Positions 53,683 to 61,507 of a stretch of 64,000 nt of DNA are shown piece by piece; position 1 is the stretch's first letter; every line of letters begins with the position of its first letter. The translations under genes were made by a program, and so were the position numbers. The stretch is taken from positions 124,001-188,000 of the forward strand of contig JAAHFU020000003.1 in NCBI GenBank assembly GCA_010672825.2, written 5' to 3'. The notes beneath the pieces are model-generated. The model had not been told where the DNA came from. It saw only the letters and a program-made list of their open reading frames with translations, and did no database searches. Origin of the DNA: Leptolyngbya sp. SIO1E4 (GTDB lineage Bacteria; Cyanobacteriota; Cyanobacteriia; Phormidesmidales; Phormidesmidaceae).

Positions 53683-54825
53683 TTAATCAAGCGGAGCAGA
53701 GGGATTTGAGAACGTGTTGATGTAGCCACCACCGGTATATGACCCCGGCGGACGAGGAACAGCAAAGGGTGACGGTTGAATCTCAGGCACCTCAGGAGCA
53801 GGTGTCGCCCCTGAGGGTAACGTAGCAGGGTTCACAGCCCCATTACTCACGTCAACCTGAGGAACGCCAAGATTAAGATTGCCCGTTGCAGAGGGGATAT
53901 TGGGAACACCTGCGCTGTTAGGATTCGGCGTCGCCGTTCCACCCGTGGGAGACTGAGCCGTATTACTTCTGCCTGGAATCGGCGGCATCAGCTCTAACGA
54001 AGCGGGGGGAATATATCCAGTCGTCCCTGGAGGCGGAGACATTTGCGGTGTTGTTGGCACCACAGGGAATGGAACGCCGGGTATTGTTGCGGCCTGAGAA
54101 TTGATGCCGTCTGTCGTTGGTAAAGAACCGGGACTTTCAGAGGCCGAGGGAGTGGCCGTCTCACCCTCTGGCGATTGCACTTCATTGTCACTCCCCTCCG
54201 AGGGAACCGCGACGTTGCTTGCGCCTGCAGCCCCCTGGGCTTGGAGAGCACGCTCTAAGGCCCCAGTGCGGTCACCACCTGAAACGGCAGAGGCAGACCC
54301 CTCAGCACCGTTGCTTTGCGAGAATAATCCAAAGCTAGTTGCATTAGGATTAGACGCTGCCAACTCGTCCGGGGTGGCCCCTGGAGATGGGCGACCGAGG
54401 AACTGATACTGACTCAAATAGCGATCGAAAGGATTACTATTCCCCGACAATTGCTGTCCTTCGGTGGGGGCAGAAGCATCTAATAAATCTTGTAGAAGCA
54501 AATTTTCAGGCTCACCTTCGGCCTCAGGATCGCCTGGGAGGGGAGGCATACCGTCAGGAGAAACCCCTAAATCATTCAAAAGCAGTGTCAAATTATCAAT
54601 ATCAGCAGCCACCGCCTGCTCTTCAGGGGTCAGCCCAGAGAGATCAATATCTTCGTTGGGGCCTGTGCCTTCTTGAGAGTAGGTGCCAAACCACTCAGGG
54701 TGGGTCGTATATTCCCAAATGAAGAGTCCCAAAATAACCACAAACACGGTTGAAACCATGGGTATGGGTTTTTTCAGGAAACTCAGGCGTTTGACGATAA
54801 ATCGGAACCAGGATAGTGGAGCCAT
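53683..54825 (-). CDS. Anchored Pro/Ser/Gly-rich protein
   Basis: This protein has 380 aa from the ATG at 54825 (MAPLSWFRFIVKRLSFLKK). One membrane helix (MVSTVFVVILGLFIWEY) follows a basic cytoplasmic stub, so the bulk is outside. A short helical region (EEQAVAADIDNLTLLLNDLG) is followed by a long low-complexity stretch rich in Pro, Ser, Gly and Asn to the C-terminus. No enzymatic domain is visible. Similar cyanobacterial proteins look like septal or wall-associated spacers, but I cannot assign a role. The 53 codons upstream of the chosen start look non-coding. Confidence 0.75.
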   Translation of the reverse strand: MAPLSWFRFIVKRLSFLKKPIPMVSTVFVVILGLFIWEYTTHPEWFGTYSQEGTGPNEDIDLSGLTPEEQAVAADIDNLTLLLNDLGVSPDGMPPLPGDPEAEGEPENLLLQDLLDASAPTEGQQLSGNSNPFDRYLSQYQFLGRPSPGATPDELAASNPNATSFGLFSQSNGAEGSASAVSGGDRTGALERALQAQGAAGASNVAVPSEGSDNEVQSPEGETATPSASESPGSLPTTDGINSQAATIPGVPFPVVPTTPQMSPPPGTTGYIPPASLELMPPIPGRSNTAQSPTGGTATPNPNSAGVPNIPSATGNLNLGVPQVDVSNGAVNPATLPSGATPAPEVPEIQPSPFAVPRPPGSYTGGGYINTFSNPSAPLD

Positions 54826-55676
54826 AGCATCACATGAAGGTAAGGCTGTTAGATGATCCCATGGTAAACCCATGTTTATGGAGACTGTGAATTCTTCATA
54901 GAGAAACGGTATTTGTGGGATTCCATGACGTTCTGTTGGCAGTGGAGTTCCAGAAAATAGCCGATATTTGAGGGCGCCTGGCAAGATGGATAGCTGGACA
55001 GTTGACCGGGGCTTTAAGTTGTCTCCAGTTACATCCAGCAGTTGACACTCAGCATTGAGCCAGGAGTCAGTCTCAAAAGTCTGCCCTAAAAGTTTGGCGC
55101 TGACGATACCGAGTCAAGCTTGTTGACCTGAGATTAAGGCGAAATTATCAAATCCTTAACCTGTTCATGTCTTACCCTTAAGCCGCGCCTCAGATTATAC
55201 GCTTTGTGAAATGTTGTAAGGGTGAAATTTTACAGGGGTCTTAGACCAATTCTCCAAATCAGCGCTATACTTCGCCACCCCACCGCCTGCGGCACCTCCC
55301 CTTGGCAAAGGGCGGCTGGGAGGGGTCTGATCTGTAGCTTTAGAAACGAGAACTGGGATTAGATCTGAAGCTCTATCGATTTGCTATTTGCAGCCTATGG
55401 CGGTATGCAGGCTGGTCAAGCACACCCTAGCCCCAAACCCTAGACCCTGTCTTGACCCAGATGTACTGGACTCAACCGAACAAGGCTATAGATTATTGGC
55501 GCATCTGGCACATTGCAATGGTGTGAATCTGTTGTGAGCCAAAATCAGACGTCTAGAGAATCGCTATGGGATCCGAGTGTCAGGGTTTCAGGTCAACGCC
55601 TAAGCCGCTATCACCAACCGCGAGTATGAAAGGTTAACGGTCAGCAGGGTACTTAGTCTCACATCGAGATTTATCT
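54826..55676. other. Repeat-bearing gap before the response regulator
   Basis: 851 bp without a gene. It contains the uninterrupted copy (55262-55352) of the repeat that is split by the insertion at 24060, and interspersed repeat copy 6 (55394-55491). The promoters of the two divergent genes must lie at its ends. Confidence 0.6.
55394..55491 (-). repeat. Interspersed GGGTCTAGGG repeat, copy 6
   Basis: This nearly full copy in inverted orientation runs from CTATGGCGGTATGCAGGC through CACCCTAG...CCAAACCCTAGACCC to CTTGACCCAGATGTACTGGA and AAGGCTATAG. Confidence 0.85.
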
Positions 55677-56435
55677 ATGGTGCAGAACAGAGAGTATCCA
55701 TATCATTCAGAACTTATGCTTGGTCAGGAACGGATCCTGGTCGTTGATGATGAAGCCTTAATTCGTGAAACCGTTGCCCTCGCGTTAAAGGATGAGGGCT
55801 ATCGCGTTGATTTAGCCGCCGATGGCACGATCGCGCTAGAGATGTTTGGGGCTGTAGCCCAACACGCGGCTTTAGAGACGGCATCTTTCGACTTAATCAT
55901 TTTGGATTTGATGCTGCCTGGGGTCAGCGGGCTCGATCTCTGTCGCATGATTCGTCACCATAATCTGGACGTTCCCATCTTGATTCTGAGTGCCAAGAGT
56001 AGCGAAACTGATCGCGTCGTTGGGTTAGAAGTGGGTGCAGATGATTACCTGCCGAAACCTTTTGGCATGCGAGAACTCGTGGCTCGCTGTCGAGCCTTGT
56101 TAAGGCGTTACCGCCGCGTCCAGACCCCTCAAGAAGCATCAGTGCTGACTTATCGAGATATCGCCTTATATCTAAATGAGTTGCGGGTAACGGTTCAAGA
56201 CCGCGAAGTTGCCCTTTCCCCCAAAGAGTTTCGAATTTTAGAGTTGTTTATGAACCACCCCAGCCGAGTATGGGCTAGGGAAGAGCTGATTGACCAAATC
56301 TGGGGGCCGGACTTTATGGGCGATCGCAAAACCGTAGACGTCCACATTCGTTGGCTGCGGGAAAAGATCGAAGCTGACCCCAGTCATCCGCAATATATCG
56401 TAACCCTGAGGGGGTTTGGCTATCGCTTTGGTTAA
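55677..56435 (+). CDS. OmpR/PhoB-family response regulator
   Basis: This protein has 252 aa. The receiver domain has the acidic pair VVDDEA, the phosphoacceptor Asp in LIILDLMLPG, LSAKS (Thr/Ser switch) and YLPKPF (Lys). The winged-helix output ends in DRKTVDVHIRWLREKIE and TLRGFGYRFG, which is the form of cyanobacterial OmpR-class regulators such as SphR, RpaB or NblR. No histidine kinase gene adjoins it, and I cannot say which orthologue it is. The 14 residues before MLGQERILVV may be leader; the ATG at 55716 is an alternative start. Its 3' end overlaps the ribBA end by 4 bp, convergently. Confidence 0.93.
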   Translation: MVQNREYPYHSELMLGQERILVVDDEALIRETVALALKDEGYRVDLAADGTIALEMFGAVAQHAALETASFDLIILDLMLPGVSGLDLCRMIRHHNLDVPILILSAKSSETDRVVGLEVGADDYLPKPFGMRELVARCRALLRRYRRVQTPQEASVLTYRDIALYLNELRVTVQDREVALSPKEFRILELFMNHPSRVWAREELIDQIWGPDFMGDRKTVDVHIRWLREKIEADPSHPQYIVTLRGFGYRFG

Positions 56436-58216
56436 TCGTTCTGGCTATGGCGCGAAAAGGTATAAATGCGCTGAGTTTGGAGGCCTTGACCAGCCTCAGC
56501 AGAGCCCATCTCGCCCAGGTCAGACGGACGCATCTTTTCTGCATCCTTCGGATTGATCGAAAAGAGCTGTCGGCTTAAACCCACTTGTAGCCGGGTAAAG
56601 GGATCTCGACCATCCGAAATGAGCAACTCCAGTTGCTGTAAGTTAGACCACTGCACCAGGGTATCTAGCACCGTGGCAATCGCTGGCCAGTAACTTTGAG
56701 CCGGTTTGGTGTACCAGTCAGGCTCAACCGCTTGGGGAGTTTCGAGCCCTAAGTTAACGATTAATGTGTTTTGACCAAACAGGGCCACTGCGACTGAGCG
56801 CACTTCTTCTTGGGCAAGTAGCCCTTGCTGGCGGGCTAAGTCACGCAACTTCTCTAGCTGCTTGTACTTTTGAGGAATCGCCGAAAAGTCTTCATTACAC
56901 TGAATGGCGATCGTAACCAAGTAGGTTTGCAGCAGCAAATGCCCCAGTTTTTTAGCCTTCGTCTCTAAGTAATGGGAGTTATAAGGCGTGGCTTCAATGA
57001 CCAGGGGAACCCGATCTACCATCTCCAGGCCGTATCCCTTCAGCCCAGCAATTTTCCGAGGGTTATTGGTAATCAGGCAAAACTTCGTCACCCCAATGTC
57101 ATTCAAGATTTGGGCTCCGATTCCATAGTTTCGCTGATCGACTGGCAGGCCCAGCTTTTCATTGGCCTCTACCGTATCCAGCCCCATATCTTGCAGTGAA
57201 TAGGCTTTGAGCTTGTTGACCAGGCCAATCCCTCGGCCCTCTTGACGCAAATAGACAACCACGCCTCGTTCTGCAGACTCAATCATTTTGAGGGCAGCCT
57301 GTAGCTGCATGCGGCAATCACAGCGTAAAGACCCAAAGGCATCGCCGGTCAGACACTCCGAGTGAACACGAACCATCACAGACTGATCGCGAAAGGTGGC
57401 GGGATCCCCTTTCACCAAAGCCACATGCTCGGAGTTGTCCATCAAATTGCGATAGGCATAGATCTGGAAATGGCCAAACTGAGTCGGGAGATCCGCGATC
57501 GCCTCCCGTTTGACAAAGCGCTCATGTTCTAAGCGATAGCTGATCAGATCGGCAATGCTGATGAGCTTGAGTTGATGGGTTCTGGCATAGTCAACCAGCT
57601 CCGGCAAACGCGCCATGGAACCATCCGGATTCTGAATCTCGCAAATCACCCCAGACGGGTAGAGCCCCGCTAAACGCGCCAGATCAACAGCGGCTTCAGT
57701 ATGACCAGCCCGTTTGAGCACCCCTCCTTCCTTAGAGCGTAAGGGGAAAATGTGCCCCGGTCGTCGCAAATCGGAGGGCTGTGCCCCAGGGTTCAAGGCT
57801 ACCTGAATCGTCCGGGCTCGATCTTCTGCAGAGATACCGGTGGTGACCCCCCAGTGCTGGGCAGCATCGATACTGACGGTAAATGCGGTTTGCTCGTTTT
57901 CATCCTCGAAGGAACTCTGGGTGACCATCAGCGGAAGTTCTAATTCATCCAATCGCTGACCCGCCATCGCCAGACAGATCAGCCCCCTCGCTTCAACGGC
58001 CATAAAGTTAATTAAATCGGGGGTAGCAAACTGGGCGGCACAAATTACGTCGCCTTCGTTTTCGCGGTTTTCGTCATCTACCACCACGATCGCACGGCCT
58101 GCTATCAGATCCTGTAAGGCCTCATCAATGCTGTCAAAGGTAAACTCTAAAGGCTCTGATGCTTTTGGCTTCGGGTCGGAAACTCCAGCAGGAGTCACTG
58201 CCTCAATGTCAGCCAC
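56432..58216 (-). CDS. ribBA: Bifunctional DHBP synthase / GTP cyclohydrolase II
   Basis: This protein has 594 aa and catalyses the two entry reactions of riboflavin synthesis. The N-terminal RibB domain (about residues 25-235) has VVVDDENRENEGD and GHIFPLR...GVLKRAGHTEAAVDLARLAG. The C-terminal RibA domain (about 240-430) has the zinc cluster CLTGDAFGSLRCDC and YLRQEGRGIGLVNKL. An extra 150-residue C-terminal extension (from about 445), seen in cyanobacterial RibBA, has no known activity. Free-standing here, convergent with the regulator gene. Confidence 0.97.
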   Translation of the reverse strand: MADIEAVTPAGVSDPKPKASEPLEFTFDSIDEALQDLIAGRAIVVVDDENRENEGDVICAAQFATPDLINFMAVEARGLICLAMAGQRLDELELPLMVTQSSFEDENEQTAFTVSIDAAQHWGVTTGISAEDRARTIQVALNPGAQPSDLRRPGHIFPLRSKEGGVLKRAGHTEAAVDLARLAGLYPSGVICEIQNPDGSMARLPELVDYARTHQLKLISIADLISYRLEHERFVKREAIADLPTQFGHFQIYAYRNLMDNSEHVALVKGDPATFRDQSVMVRVHSECLTGDAFGSLRCDCRMQLQAALKMIESAERGVVVYLRQEGRGIGLVNKLKAYSLQDMGLDTVEANEKLGLPVDQRNYGIGAQILNDIGVTKFCLITNNPRKIAGLKGYGLEMVDRVPLVIEATPYNSHYLETKAKKLGHLLLQTYLVTIAIQCNEDFSAIPQKYKQLEKLRDLARQQGLLAQEEVRSVAVALFGQNTLIVNLGLETPQAVEPDWYTKPAQSYWPAIATVLDTLVQWSNLQQLELLISDGRDPFTRLQVGLSRQLFSINPKDAEKMRPSDLGEMGSAEAGQGLQTQRIYTFSRHSQND

Positions 58217-58310
58217 TTTTGTTTATCTCACTCATTCGGCTCCATGACCGATTGTAATGTGCGCTTTATCTCCTTGGGGGGGCATCGTTACCGACTCTAC
58301 CCACAAATCT

Positions 58311-59066
58311 CTATAGACCTTCTGCTTTGAGACGCTCTGAAATCGAAACCCCTTGCCCAATATGCGTATCAAGGAACTGCGATAGCGCTCGAATAGCCTG
58401 AAGAGCCGCCTGCAGATTGGCGGTTCGTTGGCCACGCCCCATTTCTAAATAAAACAAGATAAGGCGATCGCACCAGACGCGCTGCTCTGGATGCTGAAGC
58501 ATTTCGCAGAATTCCCGGTAGGTCATCAAGCGTTGCTGTGCCGCTAAATAAATATCATTACCCAGGCTGGGTTGAGTGACATAGTAAACGCCAAAATCTC
58601 GCAGAAAAGCGTGACTGACCTGAAACATCAGCGTCATCAGCTCAGTATCTCCTTGCCGTGAAAGCCGCAGGTAAGGCATGTTCTCTCGCACTTGCTTGAT
58701 GGCAAAGAACAGGCAAGCCGTCAGGTAGCAAGCCGATGTTAAATAGCATCCCTGCTCGTTAAACCAGACAGCGTCCTTGGCAGAAATCTCCCCAGGGGCA
58801 TCGATAAATAACAGCGCTTCGCAGCGATCGCCCTGGGCTAACCGGCCATCAATCTCTTGCAGACGCACATAGGTTTCTTCCAGCCACAGCCGGAGAGGAT
58901 TCAGATAGGTGAGATTAATCGCAGCTCGCTTAGCCTCTGCCTCTTCACGCTGTTTGACCCACTGGGCAGCCCGAGCACTGAGATATTGCTGCAGAGACGG
59001 CAACAGGAAGGCTGTGTAGATGGCCGCCAGAATCGTAACCAGAACAGACGCAATCCCAGCTAGCAT
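58311..59066 (-). CDS. Membrane-anchored helical protein of unknown function
   Basis: This protein has 251 aa. An N-terminal hydrophobic helix (LAGIASVLVTILAAIYTAFLL) is followed by a charged coiled segment (AAQWVKQREEAEAKRAAI) and a helical cytoplasmic domain with conserved-looking stretches YLNPLRLWLEETYVRLQEI and LTSACYLTACLFFAIKQVRENMPYLRLS. No catalytic motif is recognisable. The hydrophobic middle might be amphipathic. It lies 22 bp downstream of the small gene at 59088-59264 and may be co-transcribed with it. Confidence 0.75.
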   Translation of the reverse strand: MLAGIASVLVTILAAIYTAFLLPSLQQYLSARAAQWVKQREEAEAKRAAINLTYLNPLRLWLEETYVRLQEIDGRLAQGDRCEALLFIDAPGEISAKDAVWFNEQGCYLTSACYLTACLFFAIKQVRENMPYLRLSRQGDTELMTLMFQVSHAFLRDFGVYYVTQPSLGNDIYLAAQQRLMTYREFCEMLQHPEQRVWCDRLILFYLEMGRGQRTANLQAALQAIRALSQFLDTHIGQGVSISERLKAEGL

Positions 59067-59087
59067 AACGGCCTTTCTACCCGAATC

Positions 59088-59264
59088 CTAAGCGGGAGGT
59101 TGAGTGACAACCGTCCGTGCCTCATCGCTTAAGAATTGCAAAAGCTTCGACTGCACGCTTTCTGATTGATTACCCCATAGCATTTTGCAAAAACCAGCTT
59201 TGCCTTGGGCACTGGCTCGGTTCAAAACCCCTGCCAGCTTTTCACAATCAACCATGTCAGTCAT
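59088..59264 (-). CDS. Short hypothetical protein, 58 aa
   Basis: Its ribosome-binding site GAGGAG lies eight bases before the ATG at 59264. The 58-aa product (MTDMVDCEKLAGVLNRASAQ onward) is helical with two Cys and a basic/aromatic GFCKMLWGNQ. No family is recognised. The stop is 21 bp before the start of the downstream membrane-protein gene, in the same direction, so the pair probably forms an operon. Confidence 0.6.
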   Translation of the reverse strand: MTDMVDCEKLAGVLNRASAQGKAGFCKMLWGNQSESVQSKLLQFLSDEARTVVTQPPA

Positions 59265-59428
59265 GGGAACTCCTCAGCGTTAATTTGCTGTATTTTGCTA
59301 AATCCGTGCCTCTGTAGCAGCAGGATTGGCTACAGGCCGAATCAGAGTCGCTTGCTAAGGCATTTGCCTATTGTTGCTACAGACTTGCCTACACTGGGAT
59401 CAATTGTAATCACCCCCCTAGTGCCGTG

Positions 59429-59526
59429 TATAGCCCTGTTCAGTTGAGGCCAGCACAGCTGGGTCAAGTCAGGGGCTAGGGGGTTGGGGTCTGGGGTGTC
59501 CTTTTTCCAAATGCCAACTGCTACAT
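59429..59526 (+). repeat. Interspersed GGGTCTAGGG repeat, copy 7
   Basis: This copy runs from TATAGCCCTGTTCAGTTGAG through GGTCAAGTCAGGGGCTAGGG to CCAACTGCTACATA; the core is diverged. Confidence 0.75.
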
Positions 59527-59752
59527 ACAAAAGCCCTCGTCTAGTCGGTTTTGACGACTTAATTTGACGACTTGAGATGTGTATAAGCCGCAGCGATGCC
59601 TTGAGAGCTTGACGACGACTGACTTACAGGTATCTGCCACATCACCCTACAGCCAGGTTCAGCCAGAAAATTTTACCCAGGTCTCCATTTTTCTCCGGAT
59701 TAGAGTGCCGTACTTAGAACATTTAGGTGGTAGATGCACCCTGATTGTCGCG

Positions 59753-59786
59753 CCCTGAGTTCCTTACGGAACTCAGGGTTTTTTTT
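59753..59786 (+). terminator. Strong Rho-independent terminator upstream of ddl
   Basis: A perfect 11-bp stem (CCCTGAGTTCC / GGAACTCAGGG) with a TTAC loop is followed by eight T. No gene ends before it on the plus strand. It therefore ends an unseen small RNA or acts as an attenuator in the ddl leader. Confidence 0.9.
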
Positions 59787-59942
59787 AAGCCATCAACGTG
59801 GTAGGAATAATCTGAAGTCAAATCTGTTGGGACGGCGTAGGGATTTCGAAGGCCCCTACTGGAAACGACCACACGATGTACCTTTGCCTAAAGGTATACT
59901 CCCAGGATTTGCCTGGCCAGAGCGTTGAGCAGGAGGCAGTAA

Positions 59943-61010
59943 ATGGCAAAGCATCGAGTAGGCCTTTTGTTTGGCGGCTGCTCTGGGGAACATGAAGTCT
60001 CAATCCAATCGGCTCGGGCGATCGCGGGGGCTCTCGCGCGGGGGCAAAACCCAAGCAAGTATGAAGTCGTACCGGTCTACATCTCCAAGCAGGGCGTTTG
60101 GCAATTTGGCCCAGAAGCCGCAGCGATTTTGCAGTCTGGACAACCCGCTACCGTTACTGGGGACTCAGCTACCCCACTGTCTCGGCTGCCCGATGTGCAA
60201 CAGGCCACAGAGATTGATATCTGGTTCCCAGTACTCCACGGCCCCAATGGGGAAGATGGCACCATTCAAGGCTTATTAGCCCTGATGCAGGTGCCTTTTG
60301 TTGGCTCTGGGGTCTTAGGGTCAGCCATGGGGATGGATAAGCTGGCTATGAAGACTGCATTTGCTGAAGCCGGTCTCCCCCAAGTCAAGTACTTACCCGT
60401 TTTGCGATCAGAGGTGTGGTCAAATCCCTGCGTATTTCCCAAGCTCTGCGATCACATTGAGGTCACCCTTGGTTATCCAGCCTTTGTGAAACCCGCAAAT
60501 TTAGGCTCCTCAGTGGGGATTCTGAAGGTGCGATCGCGGCGGGAGTTAGAAGCGGCCCTCGACAATGCTGCCAGCTATGACCGCCGCATCATTGTGGAAG
60601 CGGGGGTAGAGGCCAGAGAGGTGGAATGTGCGGTGCTCGGGAATGATGTCCCTAAAGCCTCAGTGGTGGGTGAGCTGGTCTTTAGTAGCGACTTTTACGA
60701 CTACGACACCAAGTACACGGAAGGTCGCGCCGATTTGGTGATTCCTGCCGCTTTGCCTGAAGAGATTAGCCGTCAAATTAAAGAAATGGCGGTGCGTGCG
60801 TTCCAAGCGGTTGATGCCGCTGGGCTCTCTCGGGTAGATTTCTTCTATATCGAATCTTCCGGCAAGATTCTGCTCAATGAGATCAATACTCTGCCGGGCT
60901 TTACCGCCACCAGTATGTACCCGCTACTGTGGCAAGCCAGCGGCCTATCATTTGAGGCTCTCGTGGATCAACTGGTACAGTTCGGGTATGAACGAACTGG
61001 GTCGGCGTAG
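59943..61010 (+). CDS. ddl: D-alanine--D-alanine ligase
   Basis: This protein has 355 aa. It is an ATP-grasp enzyme making the D-Ala-D-Ala terminus of the peptidoglycan pentapeptide. Motifs: [17 protein letters not shown] at the N-terminus, [33 protein letters not shown] (ATP binding), ...[10 protein letters not shown] and [16 protein letters not shown] at the C-terminus. The insertion-bearing DdlA-type length is usual. It is preceded by a leader with a terminator. A small hairpin (TACCTTTGCCTAAAGGTA) lies about 60 bp upstream of the start. Confidence 0.97.
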   Translation: MAKHRVGLLFGGCSGEHEVSIQSARAIAGALARGQNPSKYEVVPVYISKQGVWQFGPEAAAILQSGQPATVTGDSATPLSRLPDVQQATEIDIWFPVLHGPNGEDGTIQGLLALMQVPFVGSGVLGSAMGMDKLAMKTAFAEAGLPQVKYLPVLRSEVWSNPCVFPKLCDHIEVTLGYPAFVKPANLGSSVGILKVRSRRELEAALDNAASYDRRIIVEAGVEAREVECAVLGNDVPKASVVGELVFSSDFYDYDTKYTEGRADLVIPAALPEEISRQIKEMAVRAFQAVDAAGLSRVDFFYIESSGKILLNEINTLPGFTATSMYPLLWQASGLSFEALVDQLVQFGYERTGSA

Positions 61011-61016
61011 CATTGG

Positions 61017-61166
61017 CTACTGCTTAACCAGGGTCGACACGGTCATTTGCTGCACCCAGCGGGAAACGGTATAGTTCAGCCCGGTATACTGAGCCCAGTA
61101 ACCGGCCTCAATCACAATTAATAAAACCCCTGCTAAAAAGCCGGGAAACCAGTCATTCTTTTTCAT
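61017..61166 (-). CDS. Small one-helix membrane protein, 49 aa
   Basis: The ATG at 61166 gives MKKNDWFPGFLAGVLLIVIE and further residues to 49 aa. One hydrophobic helix (FLAGVLLIVIEAGYWAQY) follows a basic N-terminus, a positive-inside layout. A GGTGAG ribosome-binding-like sequence lies nine bases upstream. It is convergent with ddl with six bases between stops. The function is unknown; it resembles small stress- or complex-associated membrane proteins. Confidence 0.6.
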   Translation of the reverse strand: MKKNDWFPGFLAGVLLIVIEAGYWAQYTGLNYTVSRWVQQMTVSTLVKQ

Positions 61167-61257
61167 GGATTTGTCTCACCAGGGTAGATGCGGATCACAA
61201 GGCAGAAAGATGAAGGAAAAGCTTGATTAGAGAACAGTTTTAGGTATCGGGGCTGCC

Positions 61258-61479
61258 TTAACGCGGATGCATATGGCTTTGCTCTGACGGGAGCTGCCCC
61301 AACACTGATGTATGGCTGCTGAGAAAGAAGTCGCCAGCAATGGCCATTAGCAAGACGATTTCATTAGTCATCATTCCCGACTCAACTACAGATGAAGTGA
61401 GTGAGATCACGGGAAATATCAGGCCGATCGCTTTATCAAAACTCAACCACTCATCATGATTACCGAGCAAATGCCCCAA
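61258..61479 (-). CDS. Possible small protein, 73 aa
   Basis: The frame encodes a hydrophobic middle (IGLIFPVISLTSSVVESG, EIVLLMAIAGDFFL). There is no strong ribosome-binding site, and the composition gives no clear support. It could be real, being in the same direction as its neighbours, or chance. Low confidence. Confidence 0.3.
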   Translation of the reverse strand: MGHLLGNHDEWLSFDKAIGLIFPVISLTSSVVESGMMTNEIVLLMAIAGDFFLSSHTSVLGQLPSEQSHMHPR

Positions 61480-61507
61480 AAGAGAGGCTGAGTTTGAAGG
61501 GGCTCTT

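Larger units (their letters stand above)
59265..59942. other. Gap upstream of ddl
   Basis: 678 bp without a gene. It holds interspersed repeat copy 7 (59429-59526), a MITE-end-like GATGTGTATAAGC (about 59575) and a strong plus-strand terminator (59753-59786). The ddl start follows 156 bp after the terminator. Confidence 0.6.
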
